Origin: an uncultured Flavobacteriaceae bacterium
GTDB taxonomy: Bacteria; Bacteroidota; Bacteroidia; Flavobacteriales; Flavobacteriaceae
Assembly (NCBI GenBank): GCA_945788155.1
Contig: CALZKX010000186.1
Span: forward strand, 1 to 12,936
DNA: 12,936 nt
Direction of reading: 5' to 3'
Part shown: positions 1 to 7,061 of the stretch, piece by piece
Position numbering within the stretch: the first letter of the stretch is position 1
Layout: each line of letters begins with the position of its first letter
Notes under the pieces: model-generated
The model's input: the letters and a program-made list of their open reading frames with translations, nothing else
The model's database searches: none
What the model was told of the DNA's origin: nothing
Made by a program: the position numbers and the translations under genes

Positions 1-26
1 ATTGTATTTTTACTGCTTATAAACTA

Positions 27-111
27 CCTCGATTTAACTATTCGAGGCATTAAAGGAAAAGTGTATTATTTTCGTAATAATCTTCGATATATTAAAATCT
101 CGATTATCGAG
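27..111. promoter_or_regulatory. Paired inverted repeats upstream of parA
   Basis: Two inverted repeats share the same half-site. The first is CCTCGA (27-32) against TCGAGG (42-47) with a 9-nt spacer. The second is CTCGAT-T-ATCGAG (99-111), centred about 68 bp downstream and ending 18 bp before the parA start. A further lone TCGA lies at 84-87, giving five TCGA tetramers in a very AT-rich 129-bp leader. Neither repeat is followed by a T-run, so a plain terminator is unlikely. An operator for parAB autoregulation or for another regulator is possible but is inference. A weak -7-like box TATTTTCG (67-74, one mismatch to TAnnTTTG) lies between the repeats. No canonical parS is present. Confidence 0.35.
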
Positions 112-129
112 TAAAAACCAAATCAATCA

Positions 130-897
130 ATGGGTAAAATAATAGCAATCGCTAATCAAAAAGGAGGTGTTGGAAAAACAACCACCTCGGTAAACTTAGC
201 TGCTTCACTTGGCGTTTTAGAAAAAAAAGTCCTACTTATAGATGCCGACCCTCAAGCGAATGCAACCTCAGGATTAGGCATTGATGTTGAAAATGTTTCA
301 CTTGGTACATATCAACTTTTAGAGCATACCTGTTCTGCCGAAGAATGTATTATACCATCTAACTCACCTAACGTAGATGTTATTCCAGCACATATAGATT
401 TAGTCGCCATAGAAATTGAACTGGTTGATAAGGAACAACGTGAGTACATGCTAAAAAAAGCGATTACGCATTTAAAATCTGCTTACGATTATATTTTAAT
501 AGATTGTGCACCATCATTAGGGCTTTTAACGTTGAATGCATTAACAGCATCCGATTCGGTAATCATTCCTATACAGTGTGAATATTTTGCATTAGAAGGT
601 CTTGGGAAATTATTGAATACCATTAAAAGCGTGCAAAAAATACATAATGAAGCCTTAGATATTGAAGGCTTATTGCTCACGATGTACGATTCGAGATTAC
701 GATTGTCTAATCAAGTGGTAGAAGAAGTTCAAAAACATTTTACCGATATGGTATTTCAAACCATTATTCAGCGTAATGTACGTTTGGGAGAAGCACCAAG
801 TTATGGCGAAAGCATAATTAACTATGATGTGAGTAGTAAAGGAGCAACGAATTACTTAAGTTTGGCTAAAGAAGTTATTACAAAAAATGAAGCATAA
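130..897 (+). CDS. parA: Chromosome-partitioning ATPase ParA (Soj family)
   Basis: This is a 255-aa cytoplasmic ATPase. ParA proteins bind DNA non-specifically as ATP dimers and, with ParB, segregate the replicated origin region. The deviant Walker A motif KGGVGKTT is at residues 11-18, with the signature lysine K11. The A' motif LLIDADPQANAT follows at about 35-46, and the Walker B region YILIDCAPS at about 120-128. The length and the lack of an N-terminal HTH extension fit the chromosomal Soj type rather than plasmid P1-type ParA. The ATG at 130 puts the P-loop at the usual distance from the N-terminus. There is no Shine-Dalgarno, only an A-rich leader, as is common in Bacteroidota. The stop overlaps the parB start by one base (TAATG), so the two are probably translationally coupled. 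Confidence 0.97.
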   Translation: MGKIIAIANQKGGVGKTTTSVNLAASLGVLEKKVLLIDADPQANATSGLGIDVENVSLGTYQLLEHTCSAEECIIPSNSPNVDVIPAHIDLVAIEIELVDKEQREYMLKKAITHLKSAYDYILIDCAPSLGLLTLNALTASDSVIIPIQCEYFALEGLGKLLNTIKSVQKIHNEALDIEGLLLTMYDSRLRLSNQVVEEVQKHFTDMVFQTIIQRNVRLGEAPSYGESIINYDVSSKGATNYLSLAKEVITKNEA

Positions 898-1796
898 TGG
901 CTAAGGCAACAAAAAAACAGGCGCTAGGTAGAGGGCTCTCGGCACTTTTGAAAGACCCAAGTAACGATATTACATCTGCACAAGACAAAAATGCAGACAA
1001 AGTTGTTGGAAATATTGTAGAATTAGAGCTAAACAGAATTGAAGTAAACCCATTTCAACCAAGAACAAAGTTCAACGACGAATCACTTCGTGAATTAGCT
1101 TCTTCTATTAAAGAACTGGGTGTTATACAACCAATAACTGTTCGTAAAATAGCATTTAACAAATACCAGTTAGTATCTGGAGAACGTCGTTTTAGAGCAT
1201 CTGCTTTAATTGGCTTAGAAACAATTCCTGCATATATTAGAATTGCCAACGACCAAGAGTCATTGGAAATGGCACTTGTTGAAAATATTCAACGCCAGGA
1301 TTTAGATCCAATTGAAATTGCTTTATCATACCAACGTTTAATAGACGAAATAGACTTGACACAAGAGCAAATGAGCGAACGTGTAGGCAAAAAACGCTCT
1401 ACTATTGCCAACTATTTACGTTTGTTAAAACTAGACCCAATTATCCAAACAGGAATGCGTGACGGTTTTATCTCAATGGGACACGGTCGTGCCATTATAA
1501 CTATTGAAAACCATGTAGCGCAACTTGAAATCTATGAGAAGATTTTAACCAACAAATTATCCGTTAGGCAAACCGAACAATTGGTTAAAAATTACCATGA
1601 AAACAAAGAAGTAACAGTACCAAAAATACAGGAAACACCCAAATACATAAAAAAAGGGATAAAAGAAATATCTGAATACTTTGGGCACAAAATAGACGTT
1701 AAACTAGGAAAGAATGGCAGTGGAAAAATTACCATTTCATTTCATTCTGAAGAGGATTTTAATAGGATAAAGAAATTGGTTAAACGTGAAAAATAA
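897..1796 (+). CDS. parB: Chromosome-partitioning protein ParB
   Basis: This 299-aa protein is the DNA-binding partner of ParA; ParB proteins are CTP-dependent clamps that load at parS. An N-terminal basic segment (GRGLSALL, 11-18) matches the conserved ParA-interacting peptide. The ParB/sulfiredoxin-like CTPase domain spans about 40-125 and includes NPFQPR (51-56) and GERRFRA (95-101). ENIQRQDL (129-136) and a helix-turn-helix region (about 153-178, LTQEQMSERVGKKRSTIANYLRLL) follow. The C-terminal end (about 250-299) fits the dimerisation domain. It starts in the TAATG overlap with parA and overlaps the next gene by 11 bases, so the three genes form one tight transcription unit. No consensus parS was found in the window, so its binding site is presumably elsewhere. 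Confidence 0.97.
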   Translation: MAKATKKQALGRGLSALLKDPSNDITSAQDKNADKVVGNIVELELNRIEVNPFQPRTKFNDESLRELASSIKELGVIQPITVRKIAFNKYQLVSGERRFRASALIGLETIPAYIRIANDQESLEMALVENIQRQDLDPIEIALSYQRLIDEIDLTQEQMSERVGKKRSTIANYLRLLKLDPIIQTGMRDGFISMGHGRAIITIENHVAQLEIYEKILTNKLSVRQTEQLVKNYHENKEVTVPKIQETPKYIKKGIKEISEYFGHKIDVKLGKNGSGKITISFHSEEDFNRIKKLVKREK

Positions 1797-2388
1797 GGGT
1801 CTTCTTTTGGTTGCATTTTCGCTGCTTCCCTTTATGGTTATCTCTCAAAATGAAGAAATAACGATTGGTGAAAATGTTGTTGTTCTAGATTCCATTACCA
1901 AAAAAACCTTTGATCCTTTAAGGCCTTCTAAAGCCGCTTTTTATTCAGCTATTTTACCAGGATTAGGACAAGCTTATAATAAAAAATATTGGAAAATACC
2001 CATTGTTTACGCAGCTTTAGGAACTGGTATTTATTTTTATGCCAATAATAATAAAGATTATAAACGTTATCGTAACGCTTACAAAAGGCGTTTAGCTGGT
2101 TTTAATGATGATGAATTTTGGGGCGAAAATATTGATGGAAGCCCGCTAATTTCTCCCAACATATCAAACGATGGCTTAATTAGGGCACAACGTACATTGC
2201 GAAGAAACAAAGAAATATCGCTTTTGGTAACCATTGGTCTTTACGCCTTAAATATTATAGATGCCAATGTTGATGCACATTTATTGCAATATAACGTTGA
2301 TGACAATTTAGCAATAAAACCTCATTTCAATTTTAATGAAATAGATGCCACCACTAATTTAGGGCTTACAGTAGATTTTAAATTTTAA
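1786..2388 (+). CDS. DUF5683 family membrane/exported protein
   Basis: This is a 200-aa protein recognised as DUF5683, a Bacteroidota family of unknown function that often follows parAB. Residues 1-21 look like a signal peptide or first membrane helix (MKNKGLLLVAFSLLPFMVIS). The core PSKAAFYSAILPGLGQAYNKKYWK (about 47-70) carries the family's PGxGQ.YNK.YWK pattern. It is followed by a hydrophobic helix (about 71-87) and a second one at about 143-159. The start is a GTG at 1786 inside the 3' end of parB. The next in-frame ATG (residue 17) would remove most of the signal peptide, so the GTG is preferred. The stop lies 4 bp before dapB. A role in segregation is not shown; the neighbourhood alone suggests co-expression. 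Confidence 0.85.
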   Translation: MKNKGLLLVAFSLLPFMVISQNEEITIGENVVVLDSITKKTFDPLRPSKAAFYSAILPGLGQAYNKKYWKIPIVYAALGTGIYFYANNNKDYKRYRNAYKRRLAGFNDDEFWGENIDGSPLISPNISNDGLIRAQRTLRRNKEISLLVTIGLYALNIIDANVDAHLLQYNVDDNLAIKPHFNFNEIDATTNLGLTVDFKF

Positions 2389-2392
2389 ACAC

Positions 2393-3097
2393 ATGAAGAT
2401 AGCATTACTAGGCTATGGGAAAATGGGAAAAGCTATAGAAAAAATAGCCATAGAACGAGGACATACAGTTGTTTTAAAAATTAGTGATGCTATTGAAAAT
2501 TATAACATTAATACTGCTAATGTTGCTATAGATTTCAGTATTCCTGAAGCTGCTGTTAAAAACATTTCCAGTTGTCTAAAAAAAGGGGTTCCTATAATCT
2601 CTGGAACCACAGGATGGCTAAAGGATTATGATAACATGATAAATCTAGCTAAAGAAAAAAAAGGTGCTTTTATTTATGCTTCCAACTTTAGTTTAGGTGT
2701 CAATATTTTTTTTGAGCTGAACAAGCAATTGGCACAAATGATGTCTAACTTAAAGCAGTATAAAGTAGATTTAGAAGAAATCCATCATACACAAAAACTG
2801 GATGCACCAAGTGGCACAGCCATTACATTAGCAGAAAGTATTATAAAACACACTAATTATAACGATTGGATTCTTGACAATACAAAGGATTCAAATACAA
2901 TCATGATAAAGTCGAAGCGTATAAAGGATGTTCCAGGAACACATTTTGTAAATTACAACTCTTTTGTTGATACTATTTCAATCTCACATACAGCGCACAA
3001 TAGAGAAGGTTTTGCTTTAGGAGCAGTAATTGCAGCTGAATGGATTATTGGAAAAACAGGTGTATTTACCATGAACGATGTGTTAAATATTGGTTAA
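2393..3097 (+). CDS. dapB: 4-hydroxy-tetrahydrodipicolinate reductase DapB
   Basis: DapB reduces 4-hydroxy-tetrahydrodipicolinate with NAD(P)H in the diaminopimelate/lysine pathway, supplying peptidoglycan cross-links and lysine. The 234-aa protein has an N-terminal Rossmann loop, GYGKMGKA (7-14), and GTTG (71-74), typical of the cofactor domain. The catalytic signature EIHHTQKLDAPSGTA is at 129-143 and holds the tandem histidines H131/H132 and lysine K135. The C-terminal block FALGAVIAAEWI (207-218) is also typical. It is shorter than the roughly 270-aa E. coli enzyme, mainly through a compact cofactor domain, as seen in Bacteroidota. It sits 4 bp after the DUF5683 gene and ends the tight parAB-DUF5683-dapB group; a 63-bp gap separates it from lepB. 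Confidence 0.95.
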   Translation: MKIALLGYGKMGKAIEKIAIERGHTVVLKISDAIENYNINTANVAIDFSIPEAAVKNISSCLKKGVPIISGTTGWLKDYDNMINLAKEKKGAFIYASNFSLGVNIFFELNKQLAQMMSNLKQYKVDLEEIHHTQKLDAPSGTAITLAESIIKHTNYNDWILDNTKDSNTIMIKSKRIKDVPGTHFVNYNSFVDTISISHTAHNREGFALGAVIAAEWIIGKTGVFTMNDVLNIG

Positions 3098-3125
3098 GAT
3101 GACTTATTATTGTAACACTCAAATA

Positions 3126-3133
3126 CAACTTTG
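3126..3133 (+). promoter_or_regulatory. Possible lepB -7 promoter box
   Basis: The 63-bp gap between dapB and lepB contains CAACTTTG, one mismatch from the Bacteroidota -7 consensus TAnnTTTG, ending 27 bp before the lepB ATG. A TTG at 3110-3112 could be the upstream element, but the 13-bp spacing is shorter than the usual 17-23 bp. This is a weak candidate for an internal promoter; read-through from dapB is equally possible. Confidence 0.25.
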
Positions 3134-3160
3134 CACTAACTAACATAAAAAATTACGATT

Positions 3161-4765
3161 ATGACATTGACACAATGGTTAATATTTTTCCTGATAATTC
3201 AAATAATACATGGGTTAGGGACTTGGAAACTATATATAAAAGCAGGAAGACAAGCTTGGGAAGCCTTTATCCCAATATACAATGCAGTAATTTTAATGAA
3301 GATTATTAACCGTTCACCTTGGTTAACAATTTTACTCTTTTTACCTATTATTAACTTAATTATGTTTCCTGTAATTTGGGTAGAAACTGCTAGAAGTTTT
3401 GGTAAAAACACCTATACAGATACCTTTCTCGCAATAATAACATTAGGCTTATATAACTATTATTTAAATTATGTTGTCGAAGTCAACTACATAGAAAATA
3501 GAGATATTAACCCCAAATCAACTTCTGGTGAATGGGTAAATTCAATTTTATTTGCTGTAATTGCTGCTACGTTGGTGCATACTTATTTTATTCAGCCTTA
3601 TACAATTCCTTCCTCCTCTTTAGAAAAATCATTATTGGTTGGTGATTTTCTATTTGTAAGCAAGGTTAATTATGGCGCAAGAGTACCAATGACCACTGTG
3701 GCTGCACCAATGGTACATGACACCATTCCAATACTTAAAACAAAATCGTATTTATTTAACGACGACATAACCAAAAAGGAAACCTCATGGGCAAACAAAT
3801 TGCAATTGCCTTATTTGCGTTTTCCTGCGTTTGAAAAGATAGATAGAAATGAAATAGTCGTTTTTAATCAACCAGCCGATACATTATTGGATATGAACGA
3901 TTTTACTCCAAATAGAAACTATTATAAACCCATAGACAAAAAAACCAACTTGGTAAAACGTTGTGTTGGAGTTGCAGGCGACTCGTTAGAAGTACGTGAT
4001 GGCTTTGTTTATATTAATGGCGTAAAAAATGAATTACCAGATAGAGCGCAATTACAATTTAGTTACCAAATAATACCAAAACAAGGTAAAAGGTTTGACA
4101 ACAGCATCTTAAACCTTTTAATTTCAAGATATGACGTCACTGACGGCATTGGCATCATGGAAAATGAAAATTATATCATTCCAGCCGCTTCCGATAATGC
4201 AGTAAATCAATTAAAAAACCATCCAACTGTTGCTAGCTTGAATAAAATTATTGAGCCAAAAGGCAAAAGAGATGCTGGAGTTTTTCCACACGACCCACAA
4301 TACCAATGGAATAGAGATCAATTTGGTCCAATTTATATTCCAGAAAAAGGAAAAACCATAGATATAAATTTAGAAGTATTACCATTATATAAACGCGTTA
4401 TTGAAGAATACGAAGGAAATAAGCTTCGTGTGGAAGGCAACCAAATATTTATTAACAACAAATTAGCGACCAACTATACGTTTAAACAAAATTATTATTG
4501 GATGATGGGAGATAACCGTCACAACTCCATAGATGCTAGAGCTTGGGGTTTTGTTCCATTTGATCATGTGGTTGGTAAACCTGTGTTTATCTGGATGAGC
4601 TGGGACACCAATGGCAAAGGGTTCAATAAAATACGTTGGGATAGAATGTTTACAACCGTTCATGGAAGTGGTAAACCTGTATCCTATTTAATTCCATTCT
4701 TAGTTCTGCTATTGGGTTGGGTTGGTTTTAACAAATGGCGTAAGCGCAAGAAGATAAATAGTTAA
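3161..4765 (+). CDS. lepB: Signal peptidase I with N-terminal DUF5684-like membrane domain
   Basis: This 534-aa inner-membrane protease would remove signal peptides from Sec/Tat-exported proteins. The N-terminal part (1 to about 105) holds hydrophobic segments at about 5-20, 55-73 and 86-105 and matches the DUF5684-like region commonly fused to Bacteroidota signal peptidases. A further helix (about 127-145) precedes the catalytic domain. Catalytic Ser153 lies in IPSSSLEKSL (149-158), catalytic Lys266 in NLVKRCVGVAGDSLEV (263-278), and the conserved GDNRHNSIDARAWGFVP is at 450-466. A last transmembrane helix (about 508-525) is followed by a basic tail. The enzyme is much longer than Gram-positive SipS (about 180 aa) because of the membrane domain and a large insertion (about 285-420) between the Lys box and the GDNR box. 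All key residues are intact. Confidence 0.95.
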   Translation: MTLTQWLIFFLIIQIIHGLGTWKLYIKAGRQAWEAFIPIYNAVILMKIINRSPWLTILLFLPIINLIMFPVIWVETARSFGKNTYTDTFLAIITLGLYNYYLNYVVEVNYIENRDINPKSTSGEWVNSILFAVIAATLVHTYFIQPYTIPSSSLEKSLLVGDFLFVSKVNYGARVPMTTVAAPMVHDTIPILKTKSYLFNDDITKKETSWANKLQLPYLRFPAFEKIDRNEIVVFNQPADTLLDMNDFTPNRNYYKPIDKKTNLVKRCVGVAGDSLEVRDGFVYINGVKNELPDRAQLQFSYQIIPKQGKRFDNSILNLLISRYDVTDGIGIMENENYIIPAASDNAVNQLKNHPTVASLNKIIEPKGKRDAGVFPHDPQYQWNRDQFGPIYIPEKGKTIDINLEVLPLYKRVIEEYEGNKLRVEGNQIFINNKLATNYTFKQNYYWMMGDNRHNSIDARAWGFVPFDHVVGKPVFIWMSWDTNGKGFNKIRWDRMFTTVHGSGKPVSYLIPFLVLLLGWVGFNKWRKRKKINS

Positions 4766-4768
4766 ATT

Positions 4769-4845
4769 GTCATTCCTTCGGAGGCAGGAATCCACAATTA
4801 TAAAATCACAGTTATTAAATAGATTCCTGCCTTCGCAGGAATGGC
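4769..4845. repeat. Inverted pair of palindromic repeats (REP/MITE-like)
   Basis: Two related palindromic units face each other between lepB and the WbqC gene. The right unit (4823-4842) is a perfect 8-bp hairpin, ATTCCTGC-CTTC-GCAGGAAT. The left unit (4772-4791) is a weaker hairpin, ATTCCT/AGGAAT. The units are mutually complementary: 4771-4792 against 4822-4843 pairs at 20 of 22 positions, including an unbroken run of 11 (4782-4792 with 4822-4832), around a 29-nt spacer. Translated, the left unit gives SFLRRQES, a peptide I recognise as a recurrent artefact of dispersed genomic palindromes. It begins 4 bp after the lepB stop and may end transcripts or stabilise mRNA 3' ends, although no T-run follows. 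Confidence 0.75.
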
Positions 4846-4856
4846 AAAACAATTTA

Positions 4857-5474
4857 ATGAACACCATACTACACCCAACATATTTTCCAAATATTGCACA
4901 TTTTGTTAGTATAATTAATGCGAAGAATTTACTGTTTGAAGTTCATGACAATTACCAAAAACAAACCTATAGAAATAGAACAAACATATATGGTGCCAAT
5001 GGTAAACTGGCTTTAACTGTTCCTGTAATCTATTCGCAAAAAAACAGGGAGCTTTACCGGGATATTAAAATTTACAATGAAAGTAAATGGCAAGCTATAC
5101 ATTGGAAATCGTTACAAAGTGCTTATAGAACATCGCCTTTTTTTGAATATTACGAAGATGATTTAGCACCTCTGTTTCATGCCAAACAAAACCATCTTTT
5201 GGATTTTAATTTTAAGTGCTTGAAAGTTATTTTTGAATGCCTACAATTAGATTTTAATTATCAAACAACTTATTCCTATGAAACTAAACCAAAAAATTGC
5301 TCTGATTTTAGATATTTGGTAAACGCAAGGAAAGAAAAAGAGCATCTATTTAAACCTTACACACAAGTCTTTTCAAATAAATATGGATATATTAATAATT
5401 TAAGTATTTTGGATTTGCTCTTTAATGAAGGCACCAATACTGTTAGTTACCTACAATTGCAAGAAATACATTAA
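4857..5474 (+). CDS. WbqC family protein
   Basis: This 205-aa protein matches the WbqC family (PF08889), often found in polysaccharide biosynthesis loci but with no settled reaction. Typical motifs are HPTYFPNIAHF (6-16), NYQKQTYRNRTNI (32-44), WKSLQSAYRTSPFFEYY (83-99) and ILDLLFNEGTNTVSYL (184-199). The reading frame is open back to a TTG at 4767, but those 30 extra codons are translated palindromic repeat (SFLRRQES and the reverse unit). The ATG at 4857 puts HPTYFP at the usual N-terminal position, so it is taken as the start. The protein has no signal peptide and is probably cytoplasmic. It lies 2 bp before the DUF6122 gene. Confidence 0.88.
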   Translation: MNTILHPTYFPNIAHFVSIINAKNLLFEVHDNYQKQTYRNRTNIYGANGKLALTVPVIYSQKNRELYRDIKIYNESKWQAIHWKSLQSAYRTSPFFEYYEDDLAPLFHAKQNHLLDFNFKCLKVIFECLQLDFNYQTTYSYETKPKNCSDFRYLVNARKEKEHLFKPYTQVFSNKYGYINNLSILDLLFNEGTNTVSYLQLQEIH

Positions 5475-5476
5475 TA

Positions 5477-5797
5477 ATGCTCCAACCTTTTGTACATTAT
5501 GGGATTCACTTTTTAGTACCATTAGCGGTTGCGTTCATCTTTTTTAAAAACAGGTGGAAAAAAGCATTTCTTATTATGATTGCTACTATGCTTATAGACT
5601 TAGACCATCTATTTGCTTCGCCTATTTTTGATGCTACTAGATGTAGTATTAATTTTCATCCTCTACACTCCTACTATGCTATTGGATTATATATTATTCT
5701 AGCTTTTATAAAGAAAACAAGAATTTTAGGCATTGGTCTTTGTATTCACATTATTGCAGACTGGATAGATTGCTTATTTAACGTGAGTTCGATATAA
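5477..5797 (+). CDS. DUF6122 family small membrane protein
   Basis: This is a 106-aa, mostly hydrophobic protein resembling DUF6122. Likely helices are at about 8-23, 29-45, 66-79 and 84-97. Polar residues sit in a pattern that suggests metal binding within or near the membrane: H7/H11, DLDH (41-44), HPLH (61-64) and HIIADWID (91-98). This His/Asp spacing recalls YdjM-type membrane proteins described as metal-dependent hydrolases, but that comparison is inference and no activity is claimed. The gene starts in TAATG just after the WbqC stop, so the two are likely coupled. Its last five codons and stop (NVSSI) lie inside the left arm of a 19-nt inverted repeat, so its C-terminus may have been reshaped by that repeat. 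Confidence 0.75.
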   Translation: MLQPFVHYGIHFLVPLAVAFIFFKNRWKKAFLIMIATMLIDLDHLFASPIFDATRCSINFHPLHSYYAIGLYIILAFIKKTRILGIGLCIHIIADWIDCLFNVSSI

Positions 5798-5989
5798 CTA
5801 AAAGTATATAGTCAAAATATAATTACTTGATTGTTAGCGTGATATGTGTTTATTTATTGTAAACACCCTCCTTGCTCCTCCCTCAAGGGAGGAATTACCA
5901 AAGATGACATTGTCCCCTTGAGGGGATTTTAGGGGTGTTTTTATTTCAATCAGCTTATAGTCAATGACTTTTATATCGATCTCACGTTA
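5779..5989. repeat. 19-nt inverted arms spanning the convergent gap
   Basis: The left arm TAACGTGAGTTCGATATAA (5779-5797) matches the reverse complement of 5971-5989 at 18 of 19 positions. The left arm contains the last codons and stop of the DUF6122 gene. The right arm contains the stop codon of the opposite-strand endonuclease-like gene at its outer end. About 173 bp lie between the arms, including the nested hairpin at 5861-5940. The arrangement resembles terminal inverted repeats of a roughly 211-bp non-coding element inserted between two converging genes, although no clean target duplication is seen. Confidence 0.5.
5861..5940. terminator. Nested hairpin repeat, likely bidirectional terminator
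   Basis: This 80-bp imperfect inverted repeat lies between convergent genes. The outer stem is AAACACCC (5861-5868) with GGGTGTTT (5933-5940). Inside it are two local hairpins: TCCTCCC-TCAA-GGGAGGA (5876-5893, 7-bp stem) and TCCCC-TTGA-GGGGA (5913-5926). The inner units also pair with each other, CCTCAAGGG (5881-5889) with CCCTTGAGG (5915-5923), so alternative folds exist. A T-rich run follows on the plus strand. The GC-rich units stand out from the AT-rich surroundings and look like a dispersed flavobacterial intergenic repeat. Its position fits transcription termination from both sides. Confidence 0.65.
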
Positions 5990-7012
5990 TTTATGTAAAC
6001 TTATTTTGGCTCGTATTGGGTAATGATCGGATAATTTTTCTTTAAAGACCTTAAAACTGTTCACCTCAAAATCTTGATCTACTAAAATAAAATCTATACG
6101 CACTGGGAAATATTTAAAATCGAACGTTCGTCCAAAACCGTTACCAGCTTCTTCAAAACCATCCTTTAAATTACCTTTTATTTTTTTATATACATACGAG
6201 TAAGCTGTATTGTTAAAATCGCCGCAAATTACCATTTTATATGGCGATTTTTTTTTGTGCTCAATAAACAATTCGGCTTGTTCTTGTTGCATTTTAAACG
6301 TTTCTCCAGCTTTTTTAAAAAGTTTTTCAGAATTTTCAGTTTTTAAATTTTCAACATTAGCATCTATACGCAATGACTGTAAATGCACATTATAAACCCT
6401 AATGGTATCGCTACCCTTAACAATATCGACATATATGGCATTATTTGCTGTGTTTTTAAATTCTACCGAGCCAGAATCGGTCATTGGGTATTTTGAGAAA
6501 ATAGCTTGACCATATTGTACACGATTCCCTGAGAGTTTTTCGTACTTGTACTTGTAAGGTGATAAATCCACACGTTTATGCGGATGGTACTCTTGAAAGG
6601 ACACAACATCTGGGTTTTCTTTTTTAATCAATTTTACAATACCCTGTTCTACACTATCGCTATCTATCCAATTATACAAATTAAACAATCGCACATTATA
6701 ATTCATGATAGACAAATCGTTGCTATTTTCTACATTTTTTGAAGAAGAGAATTTATAAAGTGATGCTACATAACTGTAACCCAACAACAACACAAGACCA
6801 GATAAAAGCAACTGTTTTTTGGCTTTTAACAGCCAATACAGCATAAACAGTGCATTTAAAATAATGAGTAACGGAACCGCTAAACTTAATACCGAAAGAA
6901 AGACAAAATTTTTAGGTGCTACATAAGGTAATAGGTAGGATAATAAGAGTAACAATACTAATATCGAGTTGATTATAAAAATTATCTTATTTACGAAACT
7001 TAGTTTTTTCAT
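5987..7012 (-). CDS. Membrane-anchored endonuclease/exonuclease/phosphatase family protein
   Basis: This 341-aa protein has three predicted N-terminal helices (about 8-30, 37-61 and 67-84) and then an EEP-fold catalytic domain (about 100-341). Metal and catalytic residues are present in order: N105 in MNYNVRLFN, E141 in VVSFQEY, H210 in VYNVHLQS, D265/N267 in VICGDFNN, D307 in RIDFILVD and D329/H330 in SDHYP. The family includes nucleases, phosphoesterases and sphingomyelinase-like enzymes. With helices 1 and 3 crossing in opposite directions, the domain probably faces the periplasm, which favours a phosphoesterase on lipid or sugar substrates; this is inference. The start at 7012 lies 3 bp from a putative 6-bp target duplication and about 10 bp from the S23 cassette's repeat array. 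The stop lies in the outer end of the convergent inverted repeat. Confidence 0.9.
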   Translation of the reverse strand: MKKLSFVNKIIFIINSILVLLLLLSYLLPYVAPKNFVFLSVLSLAVPLLIILNALFMLYWLLKAKKQLLLSGLVLLLGYSYVASLYKFSSSKNVENSNDLSIMNYNVRLFNLYNWIDSDSVEQGIVKLIKKENPDVVSFQEYHPHKRVDLSPYKYKYEKLSGNRVQYGQAIFSKYPMTDSGSVEFKNTANNAIYVDIVKGSDTIRVYNVHLQSLRIDANVENLKTENSEKLFKKAGETFKMQQEQAELFIEHKKKSPYKMVICGDFNNTAYSYVYKKIKGNLKDGFEEAGNGFGRTFDFKYFPVRIDFILVDQDFEVNSFKVFKEKLSDHYPIRAKISLHK

Positions 7013-7015
7013 TTA

Positions 7016-7043
7016 TGTTAGATGACAGATGACCAAAGACTGA
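7016..7043 (+). repeat. Left heptad array of the S23 cassette
   Basis: Seven-base units run on the plus strand as TGACAGA (7023-7029), TGACCAA (7030-7036) and AGACTGA (7037-7043), followed by TTGT. A degenerate preceding unit TGTTAGA (7016-7022) may belong but overlaps the possible target duplication. The array lies between the endonuclease-like start and the S23 stop and faces a better-preserved inverted copy at 7439-7459. A short hairpin, CTGA-T-TGTTA against TAACA-TCAG (7040-7059), overlaps its inner end. Confidence 0.7.
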
Positions 7044-7061
7044 TTGTTATTAACATCAGTA

